Shown piece by piece: positions 8,801 to 16,465 of a DNA stretch of 64,000 bases. The stretch comes from Alphaproteobacteria bacterium. GTDB taxonomy: Bacteria; Myxococcota_A; UBA796; GCA-2862545. The position numbers and the translations under genes were made by a program. The stretch lies in contig JACKEO010000005.1 of assembly GCA_020632955.1 (NCBI GenBank), positions 124,001-188,000 on the forward strand, read 5' to 3'. Under the pieces are notes generated by a model, which worked only from the letters and a program-made list of their open reading frames with translations, made no database searches and had not been told where the DNA came from. Numbering within the stretch: the stretch's first letter is position 1; every line of letters starts with the position of its first letter.

Positions 8801-11418
8801 AGGTGGAGGCGGGGGAGGAGTGCGACGGCGGCACCCGGGCGCAGTGCACCCCCGTGTGCACGCTGCCCCGCTGCGGTGACGGCTACCGCGACACCACGCT
8901 GTTCGAGGTCTGCGACGACGGCTCCGGGGTGGACTGCGACCTGCCCTGCGCGTCGCCGGACCTGGGCGCCGTGCTGTCGCCGGTGCCCAGCCGCCTCGAC
9001 GACTTCGGGACCTCCATCGCGAGCACCTGGGGCGGCGTCTTCGTGGGCATGCCCCAGCGCACGGTCGACGGGAAGGCCGCCGCCGGCGAGGTGTGGTGGC
9101 TGCAGGTGACCGACGGCGTCACCGAGCTGGGCCAGGTGATCGCCTCGCCCGCCCCGGCGGCCGACCGGGCCTTCGGCAGCCGCATCGTGGCCACCGAGGA
9201 CTGGCTCGTCGTGGCCGACGCCGACGAGGACGGCAGCGCCCTGCGCACCTGGGAGCGCGTGGGCGCCGGCTGGCAGGAGCGGCCCGCCATCGACCTCGGG
9301 CCGGGCTCCACCTACCACACGAACAGCGGCGCGAGCTGGACCCTGGACGGCCCCGACCTCTTCCTCTGGGACACCGCAGCGCGCACCGCCGACGTGGTCC
9401 ACTGGCAGTGGACCGGAGCGGCCTGGGAGCGGCAGCCCGACCTGCGGCCCGCCACCGGCTGGCGCTACGGCGCCAACATCTACGGGGATGCGGGCGGCGG
9501 CACGCTGGCCATCGCCGAGGGCTCGAGCAGCGCGAACCTCACCTACATCCAGACCTGGCGGCGGTCGCCGGGCGGGGCCTGGGTGGCCTCGGGCCAGATC
9601 TACCTGGGCACGGGCACCACCCAGAAGATCAAGGGACCGCTCGTGGTCGACGACGATCTCGTCGTGGTCATGCGCTACAGCTCGCCCTACGCGCTGGGCG
9701 CCTACCGACGGTCGGGCACCGGCTGGCAGGAGATCGACGCGCCGGCCTACGCGTCGCCGATCACCAGCCAGTCCGCCGGGGAGTCCGGCCGCTGGCTGGG
9801 GGGCCTGTCGGGCGATCTGCTCGTGTACGTCACCTTCGTCGACAACGGCGGCCCGGGCCTGCGCGTGTACGCCTGGCGCTGGATCCGCGGCGCCTTCTCG
9901 CCCTACGGCAAGGTCACCAGTGCGGCCCCGTGGGCGCCCCTCTTCAACCCCAGCTTCGTGGGCCGTCGCTTCGGCTTCGCGGACGGCGTGGTGGCCATCG
10001 CGGATTCCGGCGCCGACACGAACCTCGGCTCGATCTGGACCGTGGATCTCGACGGGAACACCTGCGGCGACGGCGTGGTGGCCCAGGTGCGCGAGGAGTG
10101 CGACGTCGGCGACACCGACACCGGCGACGGCTGCGACGAGCGCTGCCAGATCGAGGAGTGCGGCAACCGCATCGTGCAGGTGGGCGAGGAGTGCGACGAC
10201 GGCAACAGCGCCAGCAACGACGGCTGCCGCCCGGGCTGCATCCTCGAGCGCTGCGGCGACGACATCAAGCAGACGAAGGAGCAGTGCGAGTTCGGTGACG
10301 ACCTGCCCGGGGACGGCTGCGACGCCGACTGCCTCTGGGAGACGGTGCCCCGCGTGTTCGCGAACGCGGGCTCCACGCCGCTGGGCACGGCGCTGGCGCT
10401 CCACGGCGACGTCGCGGCGCTGGCCGACACCAAGGACGCGGTGCACCTCCGCGCGCGCCAGCAGGACGGGTCGTGGACGCGGACCCACACCCTCGAGGGG
10501 CCGGCGGGTTCCGCCTTCGGGCTGGGTGGCCTGGCGATGGACGACGACTGGCTGATCGTCTCGGCCTACGACGACACGCCCATCGGCCTGTCGACCCCCG
10601 TGGGCTCGGTGTGGGCCTACCCGCTCACGGCCGGCGTCCCCGGGGACCCGGTGGTGATCACCTCGCCGGCCGGGGCCGTGGACTTCGGCTGGCGCGTGGC
10701 GCTGTCGGGCGACACCCTGCTCGTGTCGGACCCCAAGCTCACGAGCGGCGGCGCGGTGTGGGAGTTCGGCTGGGACGGCCAGGACTGGGTGAGCAAGGGC
10801 GCACTCGTCTCCTCGCCCTCCGCCTCGCCCGGCGACGAGCTGGGGAACGGGCTGGTGCTCGACGGCGATCTGGCCGCCGTGGTGTCGCGGGTGGCGGGGG
10901 GCAGCGCCGGGCGCATCGACCTCTTCCACCGCAGCGCGGGCACCTGGACCGACGTGGGCGACCTCGTGCCGCCCGGCACGGCCATCGCGTCCACCCAGGT
11001 GCGGGTGGCCCTGGATGGGCCGATCCTGGCGGTGGTGACGCAGCGCGCCACGTCGCTGGGCACGGCCTACGTCCAGAGCCACGCCTGGAACGGGGCCGCC
11101 TTCGTGCCCCACGCCGAGGGCTCCCTGTCGGACTTCTACACGCTGAACACGCTGGGCATCGATCTGGACGGCGACACGCTCGCCGTGTCCGGCCGACCCA
11201 ACGGCTTCTATGCGCAGCGCCGGGCCGTGTGGATCCTCGAGCGGGTGGAGGGCTCCTGGGTGCAGCGCGCCCTCGCCTCGCCCAACGGCTCGTCGGGCAC
11301 CATGGGCAGCGACCTGGCCGTCGACGGTGACGTGGTGATCGCCACCGACATCGGCTCCGTCTCCTCCAGCCTCCCGTCGGGGTGGGCGATCCCCGTGCCC
11401 CATCGGCAGGTGCCCTGA
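5815..11418 (+). CDS. Giant lipoprotein: collagen-like stalk, Cys repeats and three FG-GAP propellers
   Basis: 1867 residues. The start was placed at the ATG that gives a short hydrophobic signal with a possible lipobox (WIGC, Cys14); AGGGG lies upstream. Order: ZU5-like beta domain (about 40-150, 'GGTIDLGDLRLVVPPGAL'); uninterrupted Gly-X-Y stalk (161-314, mostly Gly-Asp-Ser); beta domain (about 315-480); first Myxococcus-type Cys block (about 486-540, 'CGDG...EDCDDG...GC...C'); propeller 1 (about 543-897, 'FGVAVALEGDTAVVVG'-type FG-GAP blades); second Cys block (about 899-1043); propeller 2 (about 1050-1416); third Cys block (about 1416-1512); propeller 3 (about 1516-1862). Likely anchored on the cell surface, with the propellers held out on an acidic stalk as an adhesin or receptor. 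Ligand unknown. Confidence 0.85.
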   Translation: MRWSWIGLWCWIGCSAPVPDADDTGVDPDSTMGGLPDLGEAMVGSDGGTIDLGDLRLVVPPGALATEAELRVVRRGTRPDGALSDAFDFLPPGLDFAVPATVSFRTDVTGEVTVRWSTDGRTFDVLPARLVNGWASAEVEHFSVGFLAGPAADTADTAMGGDSGDSGNSGDSGDSGDSGDSGDSGDSGNSGDSGDSGDSGNSGDSGNSGDSGDSGDSGDSGDSGLSGDSGDSGDSGDSGDSGLSGDSGDSGDSGDSGVIGDSGPPGDSGDSGDSGDSGSVGDSGDSGDSGPVGDSGDSGDSGDSGDSGDSGDSGIDPTCDADWEVVFPDGAVDQVELCTYLPALTATVRSDSRSPVGTSLRLYGAGAAFQDCEVYLTLPALCGPGLWYLSRGENMRLTTELRGCSTVGTGFLDTASFEEGWIRVDRFESTDPLPSPGTVAEFILQGELSAWEPMGHGVRGSFAVKVDVNVGSSTAACTAPPLDHVCGDGSLDDDEDCDDGDPIEGDGCGRLCQIEACGNGFVEPGEACDDGEGGCADCLSPFATRLDAPEPSLQSNFGLRLATDGDRMIVGSSSADMHGNDAGAAFVYRMDGEGWVSEGELLDPAPASASYFGVAVALEGDTAVVVGRPAGVEGPYDLHVYTWDGQAWTWQATLSDPEATSNTFGRVLALDGDTLVVGDAFRSQPDGRSGVVRSWTRDGPTWSGPVTLPRPANALSNYGAGVALEGDWLVTSGAAEVVASRAAFAFERVAEAWVLRHEIPLEDYQREELVLDGTRLALRSPGELWWDARAPIAYDLSTTPPTAELQTGSLSDDRFATNSSLVALSGDLYAQALTEPGLVQVHRWTGGSWAFQGSVRPFLPRDASTASVSAIAWTSDGRLVIGTGNDAAVQILSLEGAYCGDGQKQPGEACDDGNDQTDDGCTPACVVESCGDGVKQLSEACDDGGTANNDGCSSTCLVEFCGDGVKQLSEACDDGDDDETDGCTPACEATSCGNGKVEAGEECDGGTRAQCTPVCTLPRCGDGYRDTTLFEVCDDGSGVDCDLPCASPDLGAVLSPVPSRLDDFGTSIASTWGGVFVGMPQRTVDGKAAAGEVWWLQVTDGVTELGQVIASPAPAADRAFGSRIVATEDWLVVADADEDGSALRTWERVGAGWQERPAIDLGPGSTYHTNSGASWTLDGPDLFLWDTAARTADVVHWQWTGAAWERQPDLRPATGWRYGANIYGDAGGGTLAIAEGSSSANLTYIQTWRRSPGGAWVASGQIYLGTGTTQKIKGPLVVDDDLVVVMRYSSPYALGAYRRSGTGWQEIDAPAYASPITSQSAGESGRWLGGLSGDLLVYVTFVDNGGPGLRVYAWRWIRGAFSPYGKVTSAAPWAPLFNPSFVGRRFGFADGVVAIADSGADTNLGSIWTVDLDGNTCGDGVVAQVREECDVGDTDTGDGCDERCQIEECGNRIVQVGEECDDGNSASNDGCRPGCILERCGDDIKQTKEQCEFGDDLPGDGCDADCLWETVPRVFANAGSTPLGTALALHGDVAALADTKDAVHLRARQQDGSWTRTHTLEGPAGSAFGLGGLAMDDDWLIVSAYDDTPIGLSTPVGSVWAYPLTAGVPGDPVVITSPAGAVDFGWRVALSGDTLLVSDPKLTSGGAVWEFGWDGQDWVSKGALVSSPSASPGDELGNGLVLDGDLAAVVSRVAGGSAGRIDLFHRSAGTWTDVGDLVPPGTAIASTQVRVALDGPILAVVTQRATSLGTAYVQSHAWNGAAFVPHAEGSLSDFYTLNTLGIDLDGDTLAVSGRPNGFYAQRRAVWILERVEGSWVQRALASPNGSSGTMGSDLAVDGDVVIATDIGSVSSSLPSGWAIPVPHRQVP
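6295..6756 (+). repeat. (Gly-Asp-Ser)n collagen-like coding repeat, about 51 triplets
   Basis: 154 codons with Gly at every third position and no break in register. Most triplets are Gly-Asp-Ser, with Gly-Asn-Ser, Gly-Leu-Ser, Gly-Pro-Val, Gly-Pro-Pro, Gly-Val-Ile and Gly-Ser-Val variants. Ser codons tend to alternate AGC and TCN, giving an 18-bp higher-order unit, while third positions vary freely. Confidence 0.93.
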
Positions 11419-11476
11419 CGGCAGCGTTCGCGGTGGCGTTCACGGCATCGTCACCGCCGCCGACCGCCCGCGCGCC

Positions 11477-11482
11477 TAGGCT
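11477..11482 (+). promoter_or_regulatory. Candidate -10 hexamer TAGGCT, possibly leaderless phoD
   Basis: TAGGCT ends only 6 nt before the ATG at 11489 and no Shine-Dalgarno sequence lies between. If this is the -10, transcription would begin at or next to the A of the start codon, giving a leaderless mRNA. Confidence 0.4.
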
Positions 11483-11488
11483 CGCGCC

Positions 11489-12967
11489 ATGCACGACCCC
11501 ACGCTCACGCGTCGCGAGGTGCTGGCGCTGCTCGCCGCGGCGGCCTGCGTCCCCGCGCCGGACCTCGACGACCTGCCGCCCCCGCCGGCCTCCCTGGGGG
11601 ACGACCCCTTCCGGCTGGGGGTGACCTGCGGCGATCCCACGCCCACGGGCTTCGTCCTGGGCACCCGGCTGGCCGTGGACCCGCTGGCGCCCGGCGGGGG
11701 CATGCCGCCCGACCCGGTGTCCGTGGGCTGGGAGGTCGCGCGTGACCGCGCCTTCGAGGACGTGGTCGTGGCGAGCTGGACCACGGTGGAGGCTGCGCAG
11801 GCCCACGCCGTGCACGCCGTGATCGACGGCCTCGCCGACCACGAGGTCTACTTCTACCGCTTCGTCGTGGGCGCCTGGACGAGCCCGGTGGGGCGCGCGC
11901 GCACGGCGCCTGCCGAGGGGCGCACGGTCGACCGCCTCCGCCTCGCCATCGCCTCGTGCCAGGACTTCCGCGACGGCCACTGGACGGCGTGGCAGGACCT
12001 CGTCGACCACGAGCCCGACCTGGTGCTCTTCGTGGGCGACTACATCTACGAGTCGGGCGGGGCGGGGGTGCGGGCCCACCTCGGCGGCGAGGCGGAGGAC
12101 CTCGAGGGCTACCGACAGCGCTATGCCCAGTACCGCGCCGAGCCGACGCTCCAGGCCGCGCACGCGGTGGCGCCGTGGGTGGTCACCTGGGACGACCACG
12201 AGGTCGACAACGACTACGCGGGCACCGACCCCGACCCCGCCGCCACCGCCCGCCGCGACGCCGCCTGGCAGGCCTTCCGCGAGCACATGCCGGTGCGGGC
12301 GCCCTGGCCGCCCGAGCCGGGGCCCTTCCGCCTCCACCGTCGCCTCGGGTGGGGGACCCTGGCCGAGCTGCTCGTGCTCGACACGCGCCAGCACCGCTCC
12401 GGTCCCGGCGACCACGACGACCCCGCCCGCACCATGCTCGGCGCCGCCCAGCGCGACTGGGCCTTCGCGCAGATCGAGGGCGGCGAGGCCGCCTGGGCGG
12501 TGCTGGTGCAGTCCCTCGTGCTGTCGGACCTCAGCTTCGGGGGCGCCATCGTCCACGACGACCAGTGGGACGGCTTCGCCGTGGAGCGTCGCGCCCTGCT
12601 CGAGGCCTGCGGGCGTCGTGGGGGCGTGGTCGTGGCGAGCGGCGACCGGCACGCCTCGCTGCTCGGTCGGCCGTTCGTCCCGGGCAGCGACGACCCCGTG
12701 GCCGTGGAGGTGTGCGGCAACTCCATCTCCAGCGACGGCGACGGGGAGCCCGCCGAGATCGTGGTGAAGGCGGCCTGGGCCAACCTCGACGGCGTGGACC
12801 ACGCCCAGTCCCGCTACCGGGGCTGGGCGCTGGTGGACCTGCTGCCCGAGGTGGCGGAGATCACGTTCCGTGCGGTGGAGACGGTGCTCGAGCCCGGTGC
12901 CGAGGTCTTCGACCTGGCGCGCTACCGGGTGGCCCGCGGCAGCTACGCGCTCGACGAGCTGAGCTGA
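11489..12967 (+). CDS. phoD: PhoD-type alkaline phosphatase/phosphodiesterase
   Basis: 492 residues. The N-terminus has a twin Arg (TRREVLALL) and then AAAAC, consistent with a Tat-exported protein that may be lipidated. The N-terminal beta domain carries the family hallmark 'LGVTCGDPTPTGFVLGTRL' (about 46-64). Metal and active-site motifs: 'SCQDF' and 'LFVGDYIYE' (about 180), 'WDDHEVDND' (about 234-242) and 'SGDRHAS' (about 384). PhoD hydrolyses phosphomonoesters and diesters using Ca/Fe and is often induced by phosphate starvation; no Pho box is apparent here. It converges with the EEP-family gene, 3 nt stop to stop, and no ribosome-binding site is seen. Confidence 0.88.
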   Translation: MHDPTLTRREVLALLAAAACVPAPDLDDLPPPPASLGDDPFRLGVTCGDPTPTGFVLGTRLAVDPLAPGGGMPPDPVSVGWEVARDRAFEDVVVASWTTVEAAQAHAVHAVIDGLADHEVYFYRFVVGAWTSPVGRARTAPAEGRTVDRLRLAIASCQDFRDGHWTAWQDLVDHEPDLVLFVGDYIYESGGAGVRAHLGGEAEDLEGYRQRYAQYRAEPTLQAAHAVAPWVVTWDDHEVDNDYAGTDPDPAATARRDAAWQAFREHMPVRAPWPPEPGPFRLHRRLGWGTLAELLVLDTRQHRSGPGDHDDPARTMLGAAQRDWAFAQIEGGEAAWAVLVQSLVLSDLSFGGAIVHDDQWDGFAVERRALLEACGRRGGVVVASGDRHASLLGRPFVPGSDDPVAVEVCGNSISSDGDGEPAEIVVKAAWANLDGVDHAQSRYRGWALVDLLPEVAEITFRAVETVLEPGAEVFDLARYRVARGSYALDELS

Positions 12968-12970
12968 GCC

Positions 12971-13897
12971 TCAGGCTGGCTCGCGGGGCAGCAGTAGCCG
13001 GCCGAGCTTCGGGGTGTGGTCGCTCACGCCGTGGAAGGCGTGGCGCTCGCCGAAGGGGAAGCCGTCCACGGTGTCCCAGGTGACGCCCTCGCTCGCGAAG
13101 ACGTGGTCGATGTGCATGCGGCGCGGGCCGAAGCCGGCGGTGGCGTGGGCGTGCAGGGCCTCGTCGTCCAGGCCGTTCGCGGTGGCGTAGGCGTCGTGGA
13201 AGCCGGCGGCGAGCACCGCCCGGTAGGCCGGGGATCCCGGACGGGTGTTGAAGTCGCCCACGAGCACCGCCCGCTCCTGGGTGCGCCCCTGCACGAAGTC
13301 GAGCACGCGCTGGATCTCCTCGAGCTGGTTGGAGCCGTGCCCCATGCGCTCGGGCACCTTCGTGGGCCCCACCTCGAAGAAGGCCGGGAGCGACAGGTGG
13401 GTGTTGAACAGGTCGAGCGAGGGGCCGCCGTCGGCGGGTCGTACCCGCACGTGGCCTACCACCCGACGCTGCTTGAGCGCGGCGAGCGCCTGCACGCGCA
13501 CGTGGGTGATGTCGTGGGGGTCGGTGGCGTTGTCGTCCTCCAGCACCACGCCGGGGCCCACGAGCACTGCGAGCCCCGTGGTGTAGAGCGCGGGGGACCC
13601 CCGCACCCGGTAGCTGTGGGCCGGGAAGTACAGGCCACGGAAGCGCTCGGGACGGCCGAGCTCGGCGAGGTGGGCGTGCAGCTCGGCGAGGAAGCGCTCG
13701 AGCTGGGGTACCGGCGACAGGCCCGAGCGCAGGCTGCGGGTCTCCACCTCCTGGAGGGCCACCAGATCGGGCAGCGGCACCAGCGTGGCCAGCGCGCGCG
13801 CCGCACGCCGCATCCCGCCGCGGGTGCTCCGCAGGCCGCGCAGGCCGTGGCCGAAGTAGCGCACGTTCCAGGTCATCACGGTGAGCGGGTGGCCCAC
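12971..13897 (-). CDS. Endonuclease/exonuclease/phosphatase (EEP) family protein
   Basis: 308 residues. All EEP catalytic signatures are present in order: 'TWNVRYF' (Asn), 'LQEVE' (Glu), 'NTHLS', 'VLVGDFNTRPGS' (Asp and Asn), 'MHIDHVF' and the terminal 'VSDHTPKL' (Asp-His). This fold is shared by DNase I, exonuclease III, sphingomyelinases and inositol phosphatases, so the substrate cannot be told. The GTG at 13897 was chosen because GGAAGGA lies 7 nt before it; the ATG seven codons later is the alternative. No signal peptide is evident, so it is probably cytoplasmic. Its start is 66 nt from the divergent phospholipase-D-like gene, which may hint at a phospholipid substrate. Confidence 0.85.
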   Translation of the reverse strand: MGHPLTVMTWNVRYFGHGLRGLRSTRGGMRRAARALATLVPLPDLVALQEVETRSLRSGLSPVPQLERFLAELHAHLAELGRPERFRGLYFPAHSYRVRGSPALYTTGLAVLVGPGVVLEDDNATDPHDITHVRVQALAALKQRRVVGHVRVRPADGGPSLDLFNTHLSLPAFFEVGPTKVPERMGHGSNQLEEIQRVLDFVQGRTQERAVLVGDFNTRPGSPAYRAVLAAGFHDAYATANGLDDEALHAHATAGFGPRRMHIDHVFASEGVTWDTVDGFPFGERHAFHGVSDHTPKLGRLLLPREPA

Positions 13898-13930
13898 GTC
13901 GCCGTCCTTCCGCACGGGGTCGCGCCGGTG

Positions 13931-13936
13931 TAGCGT
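13931..13936 (+). promoter_or_regulatory. Candidate -10 hexamer TAGCGT for the cls-like gene
   Basis: TAGCGT, 27 nt before the GTG at 13964, in the divergent gap with the EEP gene. Fits the local TA[GC]N[GC]T pattern. Confidence 0.4.
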
Positions 13937-13963
13937 GCGGGGAGGACGACGTCCGGAGGTGCG

Positions 13964-15415
13964 GTGGACCTGTGGAGCCTGGCACTGCCGGGCGTGCCCG
14001 AGGCCACCGTCGCCGTGGTCGCGCACGTGCTGGTCTCGACGGGGGTCTCCGTCCACGTGCTCCTGCACAAGGAGAGCCCGCGCTCGGCGGCGGGCTGGGT
14101 GGGGCTGGTGTGGTTGTCGCCGGGCCTTGGCCTCGTGGCCTACGTGCTGCTGGGGTGGAACCGGGTGCAGCGGAAGGCCACCCGGCTGCGCGCCGAGGCG
14201 CGGCCGCCCGCTCGACATGGGGGCGCCCCGGCCGACCTGGACGACGGCGCCGGCATCGCCACCCTGAGGCCCCTGCAGCGTGCCGTGGGGCGGCTGGTGG
14301 GCACGCCCCTGGTGGGCGGGACCGAGGTGCGCCTGCTCCGCGGCGGCGAGGAGGCCCTGCCCGCCATGCTGGAGGCCATCGGCGAGGCGCAGCACAGCGT
14401 CGCCCTGATGACCTTCATCTTCGACGGGGACCCGTGGGGTCAGCGCTTCGTGGACGCGCTGGCGGCGGCGCGGGGGCGTGGGGTGGAGGTGCGCGTGCTG
14501 GTGGACGGCGTGGGCGCCCTCTTCTCGTGGCCGCGGTCGGCGTTGCCTGCGCTGAGGCGCGCAGGCGTGCCCTTCGACCGCTTCCTCTGGTCGTGGAATC
14601 CGCTGCGCATGGCCCTGCTCAACCTGCGCAACCACCGGAAGGTGCTGGTGGTGGACGGGCGGGTGGGCTTCACCGGCGGGATGAACATCCGCGGCTCCTT
14701 CGTGCAGGAGGCGCCGGGGGAGCGCCTCGCCGAGGACGACCTGCACGTGCGCGTCGACGGTCCCCTCGTGGCCTCGCTGCTCGATCTCTTCGCCACCGAC
14801 TGGGCCTTCGAGACGGGGGAGCGGCTGGAGGGGGAACGCTGGTACCCGCCGCTGGTGCCCGCGGGCGACCTCGCGGGCCGGGTGATCCCCGACGGGCCCG
14901 ACGAGGATCACGACAAGGCGCAGACCGTGCTGATGGACGCCGTGGCCTGCGCCCAGCAGCGCGTGGTGGTGGTCACGCCCTACTTCCTGCCCGAGGAGGG
15001 CCTGCGGGAGGGCCTGGAGGCGGCGGCGCGTCGTGGCGTGCAGGTGGACGTGGTGGTGCCCTGGCCCTCGAACCACCCGAGCGTGGACCGCGCCCTGCGC
15101 GCGGAGCTGATCCCGCTGCTGGAGGCGGGGGTGCGGGTGTGGGGTCAGCCTCGGCCCTTCGACCACACCAAGCTGCTCGTCGTGGACGGCGCGTGGTCGT
15201 GCGTGGGCAGCGCGAACTGGGACCCGCGGAGCCTGCGCCTGAACTTCGAGATGCTGCTGGAGGTGCACGGGCCCCGGCTGGCGGCCGAGCTGGAGGCGCT
15301 CGCCGAGGCCAAGCGACGTCGATCGGAGCCCTTCACGGTGGAGGGCCTGCGCGACCTCGGGCTGGCCACCCGGGTGATCGACCGGGTGGCCTGGCTGTTC
15401 AAGCCCTACCTGTAG
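13964..15415 (+). CDS. cls: Cardiolipin synthase-like phospholipase D family protein
   Basis: 483 residues, the normal length for bacterial cardiolipin synthase. GTG start with GGAGG 5 nt upstream. Two hydrophobic segments at the N-terminus (about 5-65) with the PLDc_N-type 'GWVGLVWLSPGLGLVAYVL' come before two HKD motifs: H-R-K-V-L-V-V-D (about 223-230, followed by GFTGGMN) and H-T-K-L-L-V-V-D (about 401-408, followed by GSANWDPRS). These PLD-type sites catalyse phosphatidyl transfer between two phosphatidylglycerols at the inner membrane, giving cardiolipin. It converges with the RegB-like gene. Other PLD-family transferases are possible, but the N-terminal membrane part favours Cls. Confidence 0.88.
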   Translation: MDLWSLALPGVPEATVAVVAHVLVSTGVSVHVLLHKESPRSAAGWVGLVWLSPGLGLVAYVLLGWNRVQRKATRLRAEARPPARHGGAPADLDDGAGIATLRPLQRAVGRLVGTPLVGGTEVRLLRGGEEALPAMLEAIGEAQHSVALMTFIFDGDPWGQRFVDALAAARGRGVEVRVLVDGVGALFSWPRSALPALRRAGVPFDRFLWSWNPLRMALLNLRNHRKVLVVDGRVGFTGGMNIRGSFVQEAPGERLAEDDLHVRVDGPLVASLLDLFATDWAFETGERLEGERWYPPLVPAGDLAGRVIPDGPDEDHDKAQTVLMDAVACAQQRVVVVTPYFLPEEGLREGLEAAARRGVQVDVVVPWPSNHPSVDRALRAELIPLLEAGVRVWGQPRPFDHTKLLVVDGAWSCVGSANWDPRSLRLNFEMLLEVHGPRLAAELEALAEAKRRRSEPFTVEGLRDLGLATRVIDRVAWLFKPYL

Positions 15416-15429
15416 ACCGCGAGGCCCGG

Positions 15430-16143
15430 TCAGGAGCCGCGGCCGCCCTCGTCGACGGCGTCGTCCTCCGTCCAGCCCCAGGGCTCCTCGATGGTCATCG
15501 TCTCGCCCAGCGAGCGCCGGGCCTGGGCGAGCTGCTCCTCGCGGCGTCGCCAGCTGTTGGCGGCGGCCACGACGAAGCCGAGGACCGAGCCCCCGGTGAC
15601 CACCAGGGCCACCCAGCGACCCGCGGTGAGCAGCACCTCGGGCGAGGCCCACGCGTGCCCGCCCAGGGCCAGCGGCACGCCGCCCAGGTGGAGCAGCGAC
15701 CAGCAGAGCAGGGCGAGGCCGCCCAGGAAGCCCGCGCCGTGCATCGAGAGCATCAGCGCGCCCATCGCCAGGTGCACCACGTAGAGGATCGCGAAGGGAT
15801 TGTCGGCGCCGCCCGACAGCGCGAGGAGCGCGGTGAGCGCCAGCATGTCGAGGCCGAGGTGGTTGAACAGCGTGACCTCGGCCACCTCCTCGTCGCGGTC
15901 GAGCGTGCGCAGCGCGAGGTGGTTGGCGAGCAGCAGCACCCACATCACCGCCACCATGGCCGGCACGGTGAGCTCGGGGCGACTGAGCACCGACACGCTG
16001 AAGGCGATGACCACGGCCTGGGCGACCAGGGCCACCCAGCGGAGCTGGACCAGCCAGTAGAGCCACAGCGTGCGCCCGCGCAGGGACGACGGCAGCAGCA
16101 GGGCGTGGTGGTGTGGCACCTCGGAGGGCTTCGGTTCGAGCAT
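15430..16143 (-). CDS. RegB-like quinone-sensor membrane domain lacking any kinase domain
   Basis: 237 residues with six hydrophobic segments. ATG with GGGAGG 6 nt upstream. 'LVQLRWVALVAQ' (about 31-42) and the heptapeptide G111-G-A-D-N-P-F117 match the sensor region of RegB/PrrB histidine kinases, where GGxxNPF is the conserved ubiquinone-binding motif. The protein then ends after a short helical tail (WRRREEQLAQARRSL) and an acidic terminus, exactly where RegB would continue into its H-box. No His-kinase or ATPase motif follows, and the convergent cls-like gene leaves only 14 nt, so a frameshifted kinase can be excluded. It may be a stand-alone redox sensor acting through a protein partner, or a degenerate remnant. 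Divergent from a ChrR-like gene. Confidence 0.75.
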   Translation of the reverse strand: MLEPKPSEVPHHHALLLPSSLRGRTLWLYWLVQLRWVALVAQAVVIAFSVSVLSRPELTVPAMVAVMWVLLLANHLALRTLDRDEEVAEVTLFNHLGLDMLALTALLALSGGADNPFAILYVVHLAMGALMLSMHGAGFLGGLALLCWSLLHLGGVPLALGGHAWASPEVLLTAGRWVALVVTGGSVLGFVVAAANSWRRREEQLAQARRSLGETMTIEEPWGWTEDDAVDEGGRGS

Positions 16144-16465
16144 GGGACACCTCCCATCGGCAACGTACCTCCTGCAACCGGTCGTTGCAGGTGCGCGGGG
16201 CGTTCGGCCCGACGCCAGCGGCCTCCTCGCGCCATCCGGCGGGCGTGGCGCACGGTGCGGGCCCCCGTGGCGGGCCCCACGCGACGGGGTCCTCGTCGGG
16301 TGCGCTTGCACACAGCGGACGCCACGTGCAGGCTGGGGCGACACCGTGGTCGCCGTCGATCCTCGGATGTCGGCGATCGCGCCCTGGAGTGGATGTGTGC
16401 ACCCTCGACCTGCGCCGCGGCGACCCGCGGTGGTGCCGGAGCGCGCAGGCCGCGGGCTGCGCGGC
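16144..16465. other. 322-nt divergent regulatory gap
   Basis: Lies between the RegB-like and ChrR-like genes. It contains a perfect inverted repeat and a TACGTT hexamer next to the RegB-like start. Two in-frame upstream starts for the ChrR-like gene exist (ATG at 16367 is one), so part of this gap could be coding. No ECF sigma factor, small ORF with family features or RNA gene was recognised. Confidence 0.6.
16162..16191 (-). promoter_or_regulatory. Promoter region with 8-bp inverted repeat operator
   Basis: CCTGCAAC (16171-16178) and GTTGCAGG (16184-16191) are perfect arms around a 5-nt spacer. On the minus strand this palindrome is followed by TACGTT (16167-16162), 18 nt before the ATG of the RegB-like gene, so the palindrome occupies the -35 and spacer region. 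Likely a transcription-factor site; the factor is unknown. Confidence 0.45.

Noticed and set aside
5785..11403. 1872-codon open minus frame opposite the giant lipoprotein
   Set aside because: High GC keeps antisense frames open; composition is His/Arg/Val-rich with no domain pattern.
15430..16143. Full RegB histidine kinase with a frameshift
   Set aside because: Only 14 nt separate its stop from the convergent gene, so there is no room for a kinase domain in any frame.
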